Shown piece after piece: positions 36,096-46,726 of a stretch of DNA of 64,000 nt; positions within the stretch are counted from its first letter, which is position 1, and each line of letters opens with the position of its first letter. The stretch is taken from the NCBI GenBank assembly GCA_022376465.1, contig JACDTU010000016.1, positions 682,001-746,000 on the forward strand. The letters run 5' to 3'. The notes beneath the pieces were generated by a model, which saw only the letters and a program-made list of their open reading frames with translations, was not told the origin of the DNA and did not search any database. Source of the stretch: Cubamyces lactineus (taxonomy: Eukaryota; Basidiomycota; Agaricomycetes; Polyporales; Polyporaceae). The position numbers and the translations under genes were made by a program.

Positions 36096-37262
36096 CGTTA
36101 GATTGGAGCGGATGTGTGAAGATGGAGGAGAAATCGAGGTATGGGAGGAGGGGTGTTGTGCAGTCTGAGGGAGGCGTCTGACGACGGGGGGTCTTTATAC
36201 AGGGCAGACTCCCATCATGCTAGTCGAAAGCACGCGAAGAATCCAAAAACGTCTCGCTGCACCCGTCCGATCGAGTATCGCGAAGCAGCTGCCCCGTGTG
36301 CCGCCGTGCGGCTCATCGCGAGGTTGTCTGGCGGGGCACTTCCCCGCTTTCCCCAAAGGGCTGTAATTACCAGGATCGCTATCAAGCTTCGTCGGACCTT
36401 GGTAAGCTCCATCATCGTGAGCCAAACTCAGCCATTACAGATGCATCAGTTCGACTTGGTGTTGATTTGGGCCCTAATCGTAGGAAACGGATCGCTGTCC
36501 GTATGGTAGTTGACGGGCCATTCGTAGAAGGAAGCCGTCTTACGGCCGGCCACCTCGTCATAGGCGTGAGACGAGCTACTTTCCCTACTTACAGAGAGTT
36601 TAACCGGCCACTTGATCAGCCCTGCAGTCTTGTACGTGCCAGTTACCAGGTAGGATGCGGCCGCCGCGGCGATGAGCGTGCGCCGTGCGGTGACCTCAGG
36701 TCACAATCGATGCCATTGCATAGCACAAGATCAGATCTCGGTAAGTTCCAGAAATCATGTCCACATTCGATCAAGGTTAACCTCGTCAGTTCCCGTCGGG
36801 TGTTCCATATATGATATGTGCTTGGTATTCAACCACATCGTTCTGTCTCGCAGATGACACTCATGCTCGACGTTCGCGATGTCAGCTTACTCTGGCTCAC
36901 TCAGCTGCAAGTGCATGACACAATTGTGCTGACGTAGTGATTAGTTCCCCGCGAGGCAAGTCCCTTGTGAGTTTGTCCTCCTCGAAAGTCAATGCGTGCA
37001 TACCGACTCCGATGCCGCTCTAGACATACGGCATCCCAAGTTCTGAGAGTCGCGGTGTTCTACAGTTGCTCTTGCAATTCACCTGATCTCCCGACCTCCC
37101 GATTATCCCGTCACTCATAACGCATCTTTCACAACTTCTGAGAGTTTTGGCAGGGCCACCACAGAGACAGGCATCTTCCAGTACCTTCTCCCTGATCCGT
37201 GCATGCCACGGTTAGAGCGTTAGGATATACTTCGCGACGATGGGACCAAAAACAAAAACGTT
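36096..37262. other. intergenic, no gene seen
   Basis: The GST promoter (TATA near 36190) and non-coding sequence up to the tRNA gene. Oligo-T runs at 37248-37258 on the minus strand are the likely Pol III terminator of the tRNA-Leu gene. Confidence 0.5.
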
Positions 37263-37358
37263 TGACGAGAGTGGGATTCGAACCCACGCCCTTTCGGACC
37301 AGATGCCAATCGAATGATTGCCTTAGTCTGGCGCCTTAGACCGCTCGGCCATCTCGCC
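37263..37358 (-). tRNA. tRNA-Leu (AAG), intron-containing
   Basis: The minus strand folds with a 7-bp acceptor stem (GGCGAGA with TCTCGTC), D arm, anticodon stem CCAGA/TCTGG, a class-II variable arm and the T arm GGGTTCGAATCCC. The anticodon loop reads CTAAGG with AAG as anticodon, followed by about 16 nt of intron before the 3' stem. Two T5 runs follow within 15 nt. Confidence 0.9.
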
Positions 37359-38277
37359 TTGGGGATGGAGAAATGATGCACGTCCGTGACAGCAGCGTCC
37401 ACCATAACATAAGTGTTTTGCAGCCGAGAAACAAGTTCCTCTCGACTTTCGATCACCGTAAGTATGCATGCATTGAGGCCGGACTAGTGACTCGTGAGCC
37501 ACGCTGACGAGACTAGACGAGAGTCGTTAAGATATGGCACGTCAGTAGATCCTGCGTAACGTCAGGCAGCTCGAGCTCATCCTACGATGAGTGACTGTAG
37601 CCTCACACTTGTGTTGTGCGTTTTGCCAAAGCAAGACTGCATTGCCAGTACTGCTCAGCGACGAAACATGGAGTCCTGAGTATGGAATTAAGACCTGTGT
37701 CAATGTTAGGAAATCCTGTTGGACCAAATACATTCGGCATGCCCATGGTACTACGACTGAATTTGAAGAAACTCAAGCGATGCATTTCGTAGTACCTCAA
37801 GAATCGTTACTGGAGGCTCGCCTTCCAAGCGGGGGATCTCAGAAGACATGCGCGTGCGACGGCTCGAAGCTCGTGATGTGGGTATTGGGACCAGAGAGGA
37901 ACGGAATCAACATAGTCTAGATGGGATCAGTAATTGTATGTAAGGAATGGGGTACCGTATATAGAGACAGACAAACAAGGAGAGTGGATGGTGGTGGTTA
38001 TGGGACGATGCCAATGGTGGTGGTACGACGAACAGGAGAAGTAAGAGTACTACTGTGGGGGAAAATTCGTGGCGATGGTGGTGACGAAAGGATCCGATAG
38101 CGTTGCACAACATTAATCATTACGAGGCAGGAAAGACCCGTGGTGACGAGAGGGAAAGAGAGGATGGAACAAGAGGAAAAACACAACAACAACATGGGGA
38201 CGATCCACTTCTTTCGTTTAGACCTTGACCTTCTGCACTCTCATTTTCTTTCTTTGATCGTCTCAGCGTCTACTCGT
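37359..38277. other. intergenic, 3' of kap123
   Basis: No gene is seen. The part next to the importin stop is rich in GGT/GTGG and A-rich tracts. Confidence 0.5.
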
Positions 38278-41200
38278 CTACTGGCCGGGAACGAAGGGCG
38301 CAAGGCCCGCAGCCTGGACCTTCGCGGGCTCCTCGCGATTGAGCAGGCCGAGGAGGCCGATGAGCTCCGCGCGGATCTCGTCGCCGACTTGATCGGGGCC
38401 GGTGGGGTCGAGCACAAACGCGAACACGTGCAGGAGCTTGTCGAGGTACGGCGCGAGCACGGCGGGCTGCGTCTTGAACAGGTGGAAGATCGCACGGAAC
38501 ACGGGCCGGTTCTCGAGGAAGTCGTTCCGGAGCGGGAGCGCGTCGAAGAAGACGGGGAGAACCTGGTCGAGCGGCATCGCGGCGGTGTTCTTGACGAGCA
38601 TCCGCGCAACGGCGCCTACGGCGTTGTCGCGGGCGTTGAGCTTCGCAGCGGGCGCCTCGGGTGCGACGACGAAGAGCGGGCGGAGGGCAGCAAGGAGGTG
38701 GAGGTACTGAAGAGAGAGATCCTTCTCGGAGTGCTCGACGAGCAGACCGGAAGCGAAGGCAGCGTTGCACTGCACCTCGGGCTCCTCGTCGCTAAGCGCG
38801 CGGTAGAAGAGCTCCATGAGGGGCTCAGTCCAGGGCGTAATCGCGTTCTTCATGCCGCCGATGATCTCAGAAAGGCAGCCGATGGCAGAAGAGCGATCGC
38901 TGAGAGACCGGTTCTTTTTCTGTAATACAACGTTGGTCATTGAATGTCCTACCCTCGAAGTACAAACGATGTTACTCACGTAGTACTTGGAGATCAGAGG
39001 GAAGAACTTCTCGAAACCGCTCGCGAAGTCGGGGCCGAGGGCGGTGGCCAGCGCAGCGACGAGGTCACCAGCAGACGAGATGAGGATCGAGTCGTACTCG
39101 GCCGAGTCCTCAGGCGCGTCCTCAGACTCATCCTGGTCAGGATCTTGCTGGCAGATAGCCTTCTGCTCGAGGACCTGGATGGCGATGTTCGCGAAGTGCT
39201 CAAGACCTGCATATATCTGTGAGCATCTTGTGGAAGGCATAGAGATGGATGTCACTCACGGTTCTCCAAGAACGCAGGGCCGAGCTTGTTAGTCGTCTCG
39301 GCGAGGCCGACGCAGAGGCTAGACACGACCTTCCTGTAAACGCGAACGGCGCAGTCAGTATCAGCATATCGTAAGATGGTAGAAAAGTAGGATAGTCGAT
39401 GGAAACATTTAGATAGTGTCATACGCCAATATAGCATCAGAATAATGTGTTCGTTGGATAAATCATCCAAGACGAACCCGCACCACATGGTAGACAGAAT
39501 GGTAACGGAAGGAATCGCACGCACTTGTTGTCCTCAGACTCGTACATCTCCAAGAGGGGGGAGATGATGTGGTTGATGAGTTCCTGGACACGGGGGTTGA
39601 GAGGAACAACGTTCTACGTTTCTCAATCAGTATCGCACATCCCAATCGCACGGTGGTCAGCAAAAAGGAGAACTCACAGCAAAGCCGGGCTGCCACTCCT
39701 GGGGCTCGCTGAGCTCGTAGAACGTGCGCACGATCTCGAGGAGCGAGTCTGTCGCGCTCTTGCGGATGCCGTCGTAGTAGTGCGGCAGGAGCCCGACGAG
39801 CTCAATCGTGCACTGCTCGACGTACGGCAGGAAGTGCTGGCGCGTCGCAGCGAAGATCGTGCCGATCGTGTCCGCCGCGATCTCCTTCTCGATGCAGATC
39901 GTGCTGTTCACATCGAGGAGCTTGTCCATGTCAAGACCGTCCTCGTCGTCGACGTTGACGGCCGCCTCGTCCGTGATGGCGATCGCGTTCGCGGGCGACG
40001 AGCCCGAGGCAAAGCTCGCGGCAACCTCGGGGTTCGAGATGGTGAGGTGCTCCTCCTCGCCATGCTCCGCCTGCTTGCAGCTCTGGAGGAGCGCGGGCAC
40101 GACGTTGGGGAGGTAGGGCGCGAAGTCGTCGCCGAAGACGCGGGACATAACACCGAAGAAGAGGAAGCTGCACTCGCGGAGGCGTGCGCTGCCAAGCTCG
40201 ATGCCGTTGAACGCTTGCTGCATCATGTCCGCGAAGTACGGGCGGAAGACGTCCTTGCCGACCGCCTCGGCGAACGTGCCAACAGCGTCCATCGTGATAC
40301 CGCGGAGCTCCTGCTCCTCACCCTCGCCGGTGAGCACGAGGAAGTGCTTGAAGCGGTCCATGGTAGGCGCGAAGTAGGGGAGGAACTTGTCCTTGGACGC
40401 GTGCGCCGCGCTGCCGATGGCACCAATGACGACCGACTTGACGGGGATGGGAGCGGTGTCGAGGAGACCGACGAGACGCTCCATGATGAGGTTGAGGTAC
40501 TGGTCGATGACGTCGTGCATGATCTCGAGGAGAGCGTCGAGCGCAGTGCACGCCGAGCGCTGGGTCATTGGGTCGTTGACGAGCTGCATCATTGTAGGAA
40601 CGAGGAACGCGTGCTTGGCCGCGCACTCTTCTTCGAGCCACTCGCACAAGCAGCTGACCGCAACGCAGCTGGCCTTGCGCACGGTTCCGTCCTGATCCTG
40701 GAGACCAGCTTCGATGATCGGCCACACCTGGTTCATGAGCGGGGTCATGAACTCGCTGCAACCCTCAACGGAAACACCGAGCGCGAGCATCGCGCCGCGG
40801 CGGTGGCTAGCATCACCCGAAGAGAAGTACTGCTGGATGAGCTGACGGAGGGCAGGGAAGACCTGAGTGGGCGGGAGGCTGGTCGCAAGGCAGTCGATAA
40901 TGCGGAGAGCAGAGCGCGAAGGCGCATCGTCGTCGATGTCTTCGGGCTCCTCCTCGGTCGTAATAGGCATAAGACCCTCGAGGATCGCCGGGGCGAGGCC
41001 ATGGGACTGGACCTTGGACTTCTTGCTGTAAACGGATACTTGTCAGCAGCTGATAGACAGTTGCTAAAAACGCCACATACTATTGGACAGTCCAGTTGAG
41101 CGCGTTGAGCGCGAGGACACGGAGCTCAGGGTCGTAGTTGCGGTTACCGCCGACGCGTAGGAGGAACTCAGCCAGTTGAGGGATGTGCTGACCAAGGAGG

Positions 41201-42495
41201 GGGACCTCGAGTATGAGGAGGGTCTCGAGGACGTCAAAGAGCTGACGAGCGCCGGTCTCGTTGCTGCCCTCAACACACTGACCGATGACGTTGATCATCG
41301 CAGGAAGGAGGTTTTGGAAGGCTTTCTAGATAGCACAGGACCTACTTCAGCGGGCTATAAACCAGACGTCAATATCCGGTACTTACGATGTCAGCCTTGT
41401 CATCGGTGTCAATGTACTGCGCGACAACACCGAGGGCACTAGACAGGACAGTGAATACTTAGGGCGTATGTGAACTCACCGCTTCTGACTTACCGGACGG
41501 TCGTAATGCGGACCTCAGCGCTCTCAGGGTCCTGGAGGAGCTTCTCAAAGAGCTTGAAGAAACTCTGGAGATGGGACTCAAAGCCTTCTACGATGTTCTC
41601 GAGGACGGTGTAGAGGATGTAGATGCCAACTTCTCGGTGCGGAGCTTGAGGAGACAAACACGTCTGCTCAAGGAAAGGCATCAACTGGGGCCAGGTGCCC
41701 ATGGGCATCTCGATGTACGCGATCGCAGCGATCACACGCGCGGTAGAGTGGCGGACAAGGTTGCTAAAGGCTGGTGAGCCACAGCACAACCCCAAGCCAG
41801 AGAGACGTGAACGTACTTGGTTTCGGAGAGGACGATTTCGGGGAGCTTGGCCTTGATCTGTTCCCGCTGATCAGAGTCAAGCTGGAGCCAGAGGTCTCCG
41901 CTATTTTGAGAGATGCGTTTCCGGAGCTCGACGGCGGCGAGTTGACGGACCTACATGGTTGTATGTTAACATCGAGGTCGAGTCGGACAGGAAGGTGGCG
42001 TAGGAGCGCGAGCAGCGGATCCCTAAGGCTGCAATCAACCTCGATTGTCCTTGACGAGATCCGGGATAGGCTGAGCCGACCAATTTGGGCTTGCAGTCCC
42101 CATGCGCCCCCTCTAATGCCCTTCCTCCGCTCCGCATCCAATGCGTATCGTAGGCGAGGAAGTACCGCGCATACAGGAGAGAGTTGATACTCGAACTTGA
42201 TTACTTACCGGCTGCTCCGGCGAACTAGCGATGATCTGCGCGAGCGCGGGAATGCATGCCGCGTTCTTGTAGAACTCCCGGTTGAGCTGAGCGGTCGCCT
42301 ATACATCCAATATACTTAGCCGTGCCCTCCGAGAGCTGATCGAAGGCCGCAGGTGGACTTACCGCCTTCAGCTGCACGGTATCATTAGAAGTGGACTGGA
42401 CCAGGAGGGCGTGCAAGTTCTGCACAAAGGTGGGCTGTGATTTCGCGATCAGTACGCGTTTGCCGGAAAATCGGACTGTCCACACGCACATCCAT
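38278..42495 (-). CDS. kap123: karyopherin/importin Kap123 (importin-4 type)
   Basis: Twelve exons give 1082 residues, the usual Kap123/IPO4 length: 42495-42490, 42434-42363, 42298-42209, 41950-41817, 41763-41494, 41438-41387, 41325-41081, 41025-39678, 39613-39525, 39333-39260, 39206-38980 and 38919-38278. The product starts MDPTFVQNLHALLVQSTS and continues with an importin-beta N-terminal domain (QLAAVELRKRI) and HEAT repeats throughout. It has acidic loops TTEEEPEDIDDDAP and QDESEDAPEDSAEYD. Kap123 imports ribosomal proteins and histones H3/H4 through the nuclear pore in a Ran-GTP-dependent cycle. The first coding exon is 6 nt and the third intron 258 nt, the longest of the gene. The antisense strand stays open for 1.5 kb because of codon bias only. 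Confidence 0.95.
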
Positions 42496-43496
42496 GACTG
42501 CAAAGACCAGAAACCAGACGGGAGAAAGGAGGAGGGAAGGGGGAGGAGGAGGATCCTGGCAGAGATGGGTTTTTGGACGAGCGCCGGCGCGATGAGCTCA
42601 AGACTCTCAAAATTTTGGCTGAGTTTGATCTGCAGGTACTTATATCGGCCACGTGCTTATCACCATCAGCTCGTCCTCGGTCCTCCTTCGGTCCTTGCCC
42701 TCGAGGCTCGCCCACGCCCTTGCCCACTGCCCTCTACGTTTATCCTGATTTTTGTCGATGGTCCACCTGCGACGTCCGCCGGCATCGCGTCGACCGTCGC
42801 TGTCTCTGTTTCTGGTGTCATCCGCCTTCGCTTGATTGGCCTCAAGATTTCCTCTTACGACGAGCAAGTCGAACGCAAATGGCCTCTACTAGTACCCTAC
42901 ACCTGGATCTAGCGTCACGGTATGACACATGCGCGCACACACACGTTGCATGCCCTTTGACCTATTACGCCACAAACAGGTAAGAGGACGTTTCGCTGCT
43001 CGGACGATCCTCTACTGTCCGGTTCTCGCTCCTGTTTTGGACTCTCAGAGCGGCGAGTCTATCGCAATACGCGCTGTGTACTGTGCCTGTCCCTTTTGAC
43101 GCGGTATCCACCTCAGTCTGGGGCCTAGAGTTCTCCACTACAAAGGAAGGATGCTGGATCCTTCTCGCCTTTTGTCGCTCACAGCAGCTCTCGCTGACGC
43201 TCGCTGTTCATCTCGACCTCCGATGCGCCACCCACTGACTCGTGCTCTGCTCCGCCCGACGCGCTCTTTGTCTATGTGGCCACCTTCATAATAGGCCGCT
43301 CTCAAACGATGCAAAGCGGACTCGCTTTGCCTGCTCTGCATTGCGGCCACACCTTTGTCTCCTTACCTTAAAGCTAGCCTGTCTTTAGACGATGCCTCGC
43401 TGTGCCTCCCGCCTTCCTCGCCCGCCCACCCTGCGCCTTTCGTTCTTCTTGCGATACCCTTCAACTATACGATACTACGACCTATAAACCTTTACG
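42496..43496. other. divergent promoter region
   Basis: About 1 kb separates the divergent starts of kap123 (-) and the 131-aa orphan gene (+). It is CT-rich near both starts. Open frames within it look like chance. Confidence 0.5.
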
Positions 43497-43967
43497 ATGC
43501 AAGTCCCAAGCACTACCGACACTTCCAGGGCTGCGCTGGCTTCCGACAACGTGCACTTTCCACGCGTCTCGCGGCGACGGGTATTCCCACTTTCTCCCTC
43601 GCTCACCTCCGAGCTGACAGCGGAGGCCGATGCTGAACCGTCCGTGTACGCACGATACAACGACTTTGGAATCCGTTACAGGGATTCACGCTTCGGGGCA
43701 TTCCTTGAGTGCTCTCCGTGAGTCTGCCTTGCTTATCGCTCTATTCATACACACAGCGTCTGATACCTTACTCTTCTTACTCTCCGATTCAGAGATGTGC
43801 CGATCCCCCGGAAACGTCGGGTGCGCGTTGTAAGGTGCAAGCTGCGTCGCGCCCTCGTCAAAGCCTGGAAACGATTCGCGATCACGCTCCACAGGCCACC
43901 GAACGACGACGATGGCATGCTGGACGACTTCGTGCTCGTCGAGTGGGAACCCCCTGCATCCCCATGA
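43497..43967 (+). CDS. orphan basic/acidic-tailed protein, 131 aa
   Basis: Exons 43497-43717 and 43793-43967 (75-nt GTGAGT...CAG intron) give 131 residues. The first half is Ser/Thr-rich and ends YARYNDFGIRYRDSRFGAF. The splice leads into a strongly basic block (IPRKRRVRVVRCKLRRALVK) and an acidic, Trp-ended tail (DDDGMLDDFVLVEWEPP). The basic block could be a nuclear signal or nucleic-acid contact. No family is recognised. The hAT element begins 21 nt after its stop, so its native 3' UTR has been displaced by 4.5 kb. Confidence 0.7.
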
Positions 43968-43980
43968 AGCACTCTGGACT

Positions 43981-43988
43981 CCTGCAAG
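43981..43988 (+). repeat. 8-bp target site duplication, left copy
   Basis: CCTGCAAG directly precedes the left terminus and is repeated perfectly at 48467-48474. Eight bp is the hAT hallmark. Confidence 0.95.
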
Positions 43989-44081
43989 CAGTGTTGTTAT
44001 GACCCAGGTCATGACCGCCGGTCATGACTTTTTGTGAACGGCTTGACGGGTCATGACTTTTGGTCAAGGTCAGCACGTGAT
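43989..44081 (+). repeat. left terminal and subterminal repeats of hAT
   Basis: CAGTGTTG terminus, three GTCATGAC palindromes and one half of the 13-bp inverted repeat. These are probable transposase-binding sites. Confidence 0.85.
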
Positions 44082-45691
44082 GTCCGAAACGGTACCATTC
44101 GCTCGGCACTTGGGCTGCAGACCGCGCCATCTGTAGACTACGTGCGTAGCATATTCACTATTGATATATTCTTCGAGTGGTAACGTAGTAGCTGTCCGTA
44201 TGCCTACGAGAATCTACATTTCAGTGTCAAATGTATCAGCAGCTACATCCGCAGCATCGGAAGAGTCCCGCTCATAAGCCACCTGCTCCTTGCCCAAGTT
44301 GAGGCGGCTCTGCCCCCAGAACGGCATCGGGACCTCACCAGACCCCTCGTGAGACGTTCCAGTGGTGTCCATGGCGTGGGGAGGATAATTGAACAGGTAC
44401 TTGAGCTGGTAGGCTGCAGCACCCCTGGGAACAGGCTCGAGAGGGGAAGCTAGATGCGGGATTACCCCGGATTCTCCCTGTCCAACTCGGACGCCCTCGG
44501 ACACACTGATCAGGTCATCAGAATCCTCCTCGTCCTCGGTGTCTTCTTCGGCAGCCATCTCAAGCAGCTCTGTAGCAACTGCGGAGAAGGACTTGACAAT
44601 GGCGGAGTCGGTTGTGGGACCGGTAGGCTCAGGGGAAGGGATGGGGTTGGACAGGGGAGGTACGGCACCTTCGGGATTTGCGAGGACGTCGACCTTGTCA
44701 CCGAAGTGGCGACGTTGCTCTTGTCGGCCTGACCCGTAAGTACGGTTGATGTCTGCCTTAACAAGCACGACTTTCCTCGATTTTTCGACGCCTATGCGAT
44801 TGCGAAGCTTCGTTTGGATTATCCCCATGAGGCTGAATAAGCGTTCAACGCCTGCGGAGTTCGGGACAATGGAGAATAGGCGCAGCGCGAATTTCACCAG
44901 TCCGTTTGCACCGCTGGAATCGTGAGTATCGGCGCTGCGCCACACCTCAAGAAGGTTGACCGGCTTTCCCTGCGTGTGAGATTAGAAGCCGATTGTGAGA
45001 ACACATGTGTGTGAGCTCACCGCATGGTTGGCGAGCTCAGTGATCTCCTCTAGCCCCATTCCCTTGTCCGACCACTCTCCCACACCTTTGAAATACTCCA
45101 AGAATGTGGAGTAGAGCTCATTGTCCGTCCGCTGCTGCATCATGCGCTCGTAGTTGCGTTTGAACATCTGCCAGAGCGCCTTGTGTGTCAGCAGCAGGTT
45201 ATTACCACGCAGCGGGGCGAGTCGGAGGAAAGGGTTCAGGACAACGGCAAGTATATAGAGGTCCCGCTCCGCTCCAGCCTTCTTCCATCACTTTTCTAAG
45301 CTCTCAAGCATCACTGCTCGGATGCTATCATCAAGACGCGAAGCATCACTATAGATGAGATAAAGGCTAGCTAACGTCACAAGGACGACATCCAGGCGCG
45401 CGTTATCTCCCTGCGTCGCATTAGAAGCGATCGCAAGCGGCTCGAGATGATCGCGGGCCCTAGAGCAGATATCAGCATTAAACAATACTATGCTATGAGT
45501 ACAGGGACGTACTCGCGAAGATGACACCAAAACGCAGGTTGCTCGAGCTGTTCAATTAATGACTTGGCCTTGTCGATTTGTGCGCGCTCCTTTCCAGCAC
45601 AGGCAACAAGCTTTGCCTTTGCGTCAAGGACCAGCGAGCGAAAGGCATGCTCAAGCTCAAGGAGACGGTCGGAAGAAATATAGTGTGCGGT

Positions 45692-46726
45692 GAAGCGTCT
45701 AACCCACCCGTAAGGGAAGGATACTACTCAGGCCGAGAGCCTTTGTAGGTCGAGGCCTGCTGGCAGGGGGAGGGGAAAGGACGCGAAGGAGAGGGGAGGT
45801 CGGAGTCGGGTGCCCTGTGTCTGGCGCAAACCGTAGCGAAGCCTAGGGCCAAAGGGAGTGGGTAGAGAGGGTTGGCTGGCTTTTGCGAAGGATGCGACAC
45901 CGGTGAGAGCGCAGGGAAAGGGTTCGCGGATACACTGGGGAGGAGGAAGGGGGGAAGGAGACAAGGGGAGAGGAGCGCGGGCTGTCGATTTCGCAAATGT
46001 CGCGGAGTTTCGCAGATTTTCGCAACACGCGGTTTCGCAAACGTTTCGCGGAGTCTATCCTCGTGGCTTCACGCTGTTTCGCAGCAGAGTGGTTTCGCAG
46101 ATCTTCGCAGGGTCGTCACAAGAGTTTGCAGTTCGCAGTTCGCAGTTCGCAGTTCACAGTTCGCAGTTTGCAGTTCGCAGTTCGCAGTTTGCAGTTCGCA
46201 GTTCGCAGTTCGCAGTTCGCAGTTCGCAGTTCGCAGATTTCGCAAGGTCGTAAATGTCACAAATGAGAGACCCTAAGGGTATGGGGGGAAGGGAATCTGT
46301 GTTGTCTGGCCCTCGGGGCGTGTACTTTACAGAAGGGATCCTGTGCTACAGTCCATCAGGTCTTGGCAAGACCGCGTGGCCTCGTCGCGAGGCCGGCTCG
46401 CCGCGCGGCCTCTCCGCGGCTTCCTATAGGCTCTGCTCTACCTCTCGCACCATATGGCGCCATTCCGCGTCATTTCCGTCGGCCGATACGGTCCGTAGCC
46501 GGGCACAACACGTCCGCGAGGGCGAGGGGAGGGGAGGGGAGACCCACAGGAGTCCAAGCGTGCAGGCGCGAGTGCTCCAGGTATGCGCGAAGGGTCCTGC
46601 GGACGTGCGAAGCGTCGCGCGAGGTCGCAACTGGCAAAGGAATAGATGGAACCACTGCCGAAGGAGAGGAGGCACCGCAGCGATAGCCCCCCTTGCTCTG
46701 GGTCTGGACCGGCACCATGCGCATCA
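45692..46726. mobile_element. nested 1.03-kb insertion inside the transposase
   Basis: Removing 45692-46726 together with one copy of GCGGT (45687-45691 or 46727-46731) restores an uninterrupted transposase frame reading TRWTAHYISSDRLLELE, so this is an insertion and not an intron. The termini are imperfect inverted repeats (TGAAGCG at the left, TGATGCG read inward at the right). The interior is rich in TTTCGCA/TTCGCAG motifs, holds a 16-copy heptamer array and has no credible coding frame. It is probably a non-autonomous DNA element whose family I do not recognise. With the T counted as terminal, the duplication would be 4 bp instead of 5. Confidence 0.85.
46124..46237 (+). repeat. 7-bp tandem array TTCGCAG, about 16 copies
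   Basis: Consecutive units of AGTTCGC/TTCGCAG with rare variants (TTTGCAG, TTCACAG) inside the nested element. Dispersed TTTCGCA copies precede it from about 45990. Because seven is not a multiple of three, all three plus frames read the same heptapeptide, so the open frames here are artefacts. Confidence 0.95.

Noticed and set aside
38140..38925. 261-codon open frame on + opposite the last kap123 exon
   Set aside because: Antisense shadow of the conserved C-terminal importin exon, with charged low-information composition.
39525..41099. 524-codon open frame antisense to kap123
   Set aside because: It is the reverse complement of a well-conserved importin coding exon. Stop codons are absent only because of the strong codon bias on the sense strand.
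42573..42983. Open frames upstream of the 131-aa orphan gene
   Set aside because: They lie in the divergent promoter, are CT-rich and have no consistent splice structure.
46124..46237. Heptamer array considered as a CRISPR array or a repeat protein
   Set aside because: Units are 7 bp without spacers, in eukaryotic DNA, and all three frames read the same peptide because seven is not a multiple of three.
45692..46726. Reading the nested segment as an unusually long transposase intron
   Set aside because: There is no GT donor or AG acceptor that rebuilds the conserved TRWTAHY motif in phase, whereas removal with a 5-bp duplication does so exactly.
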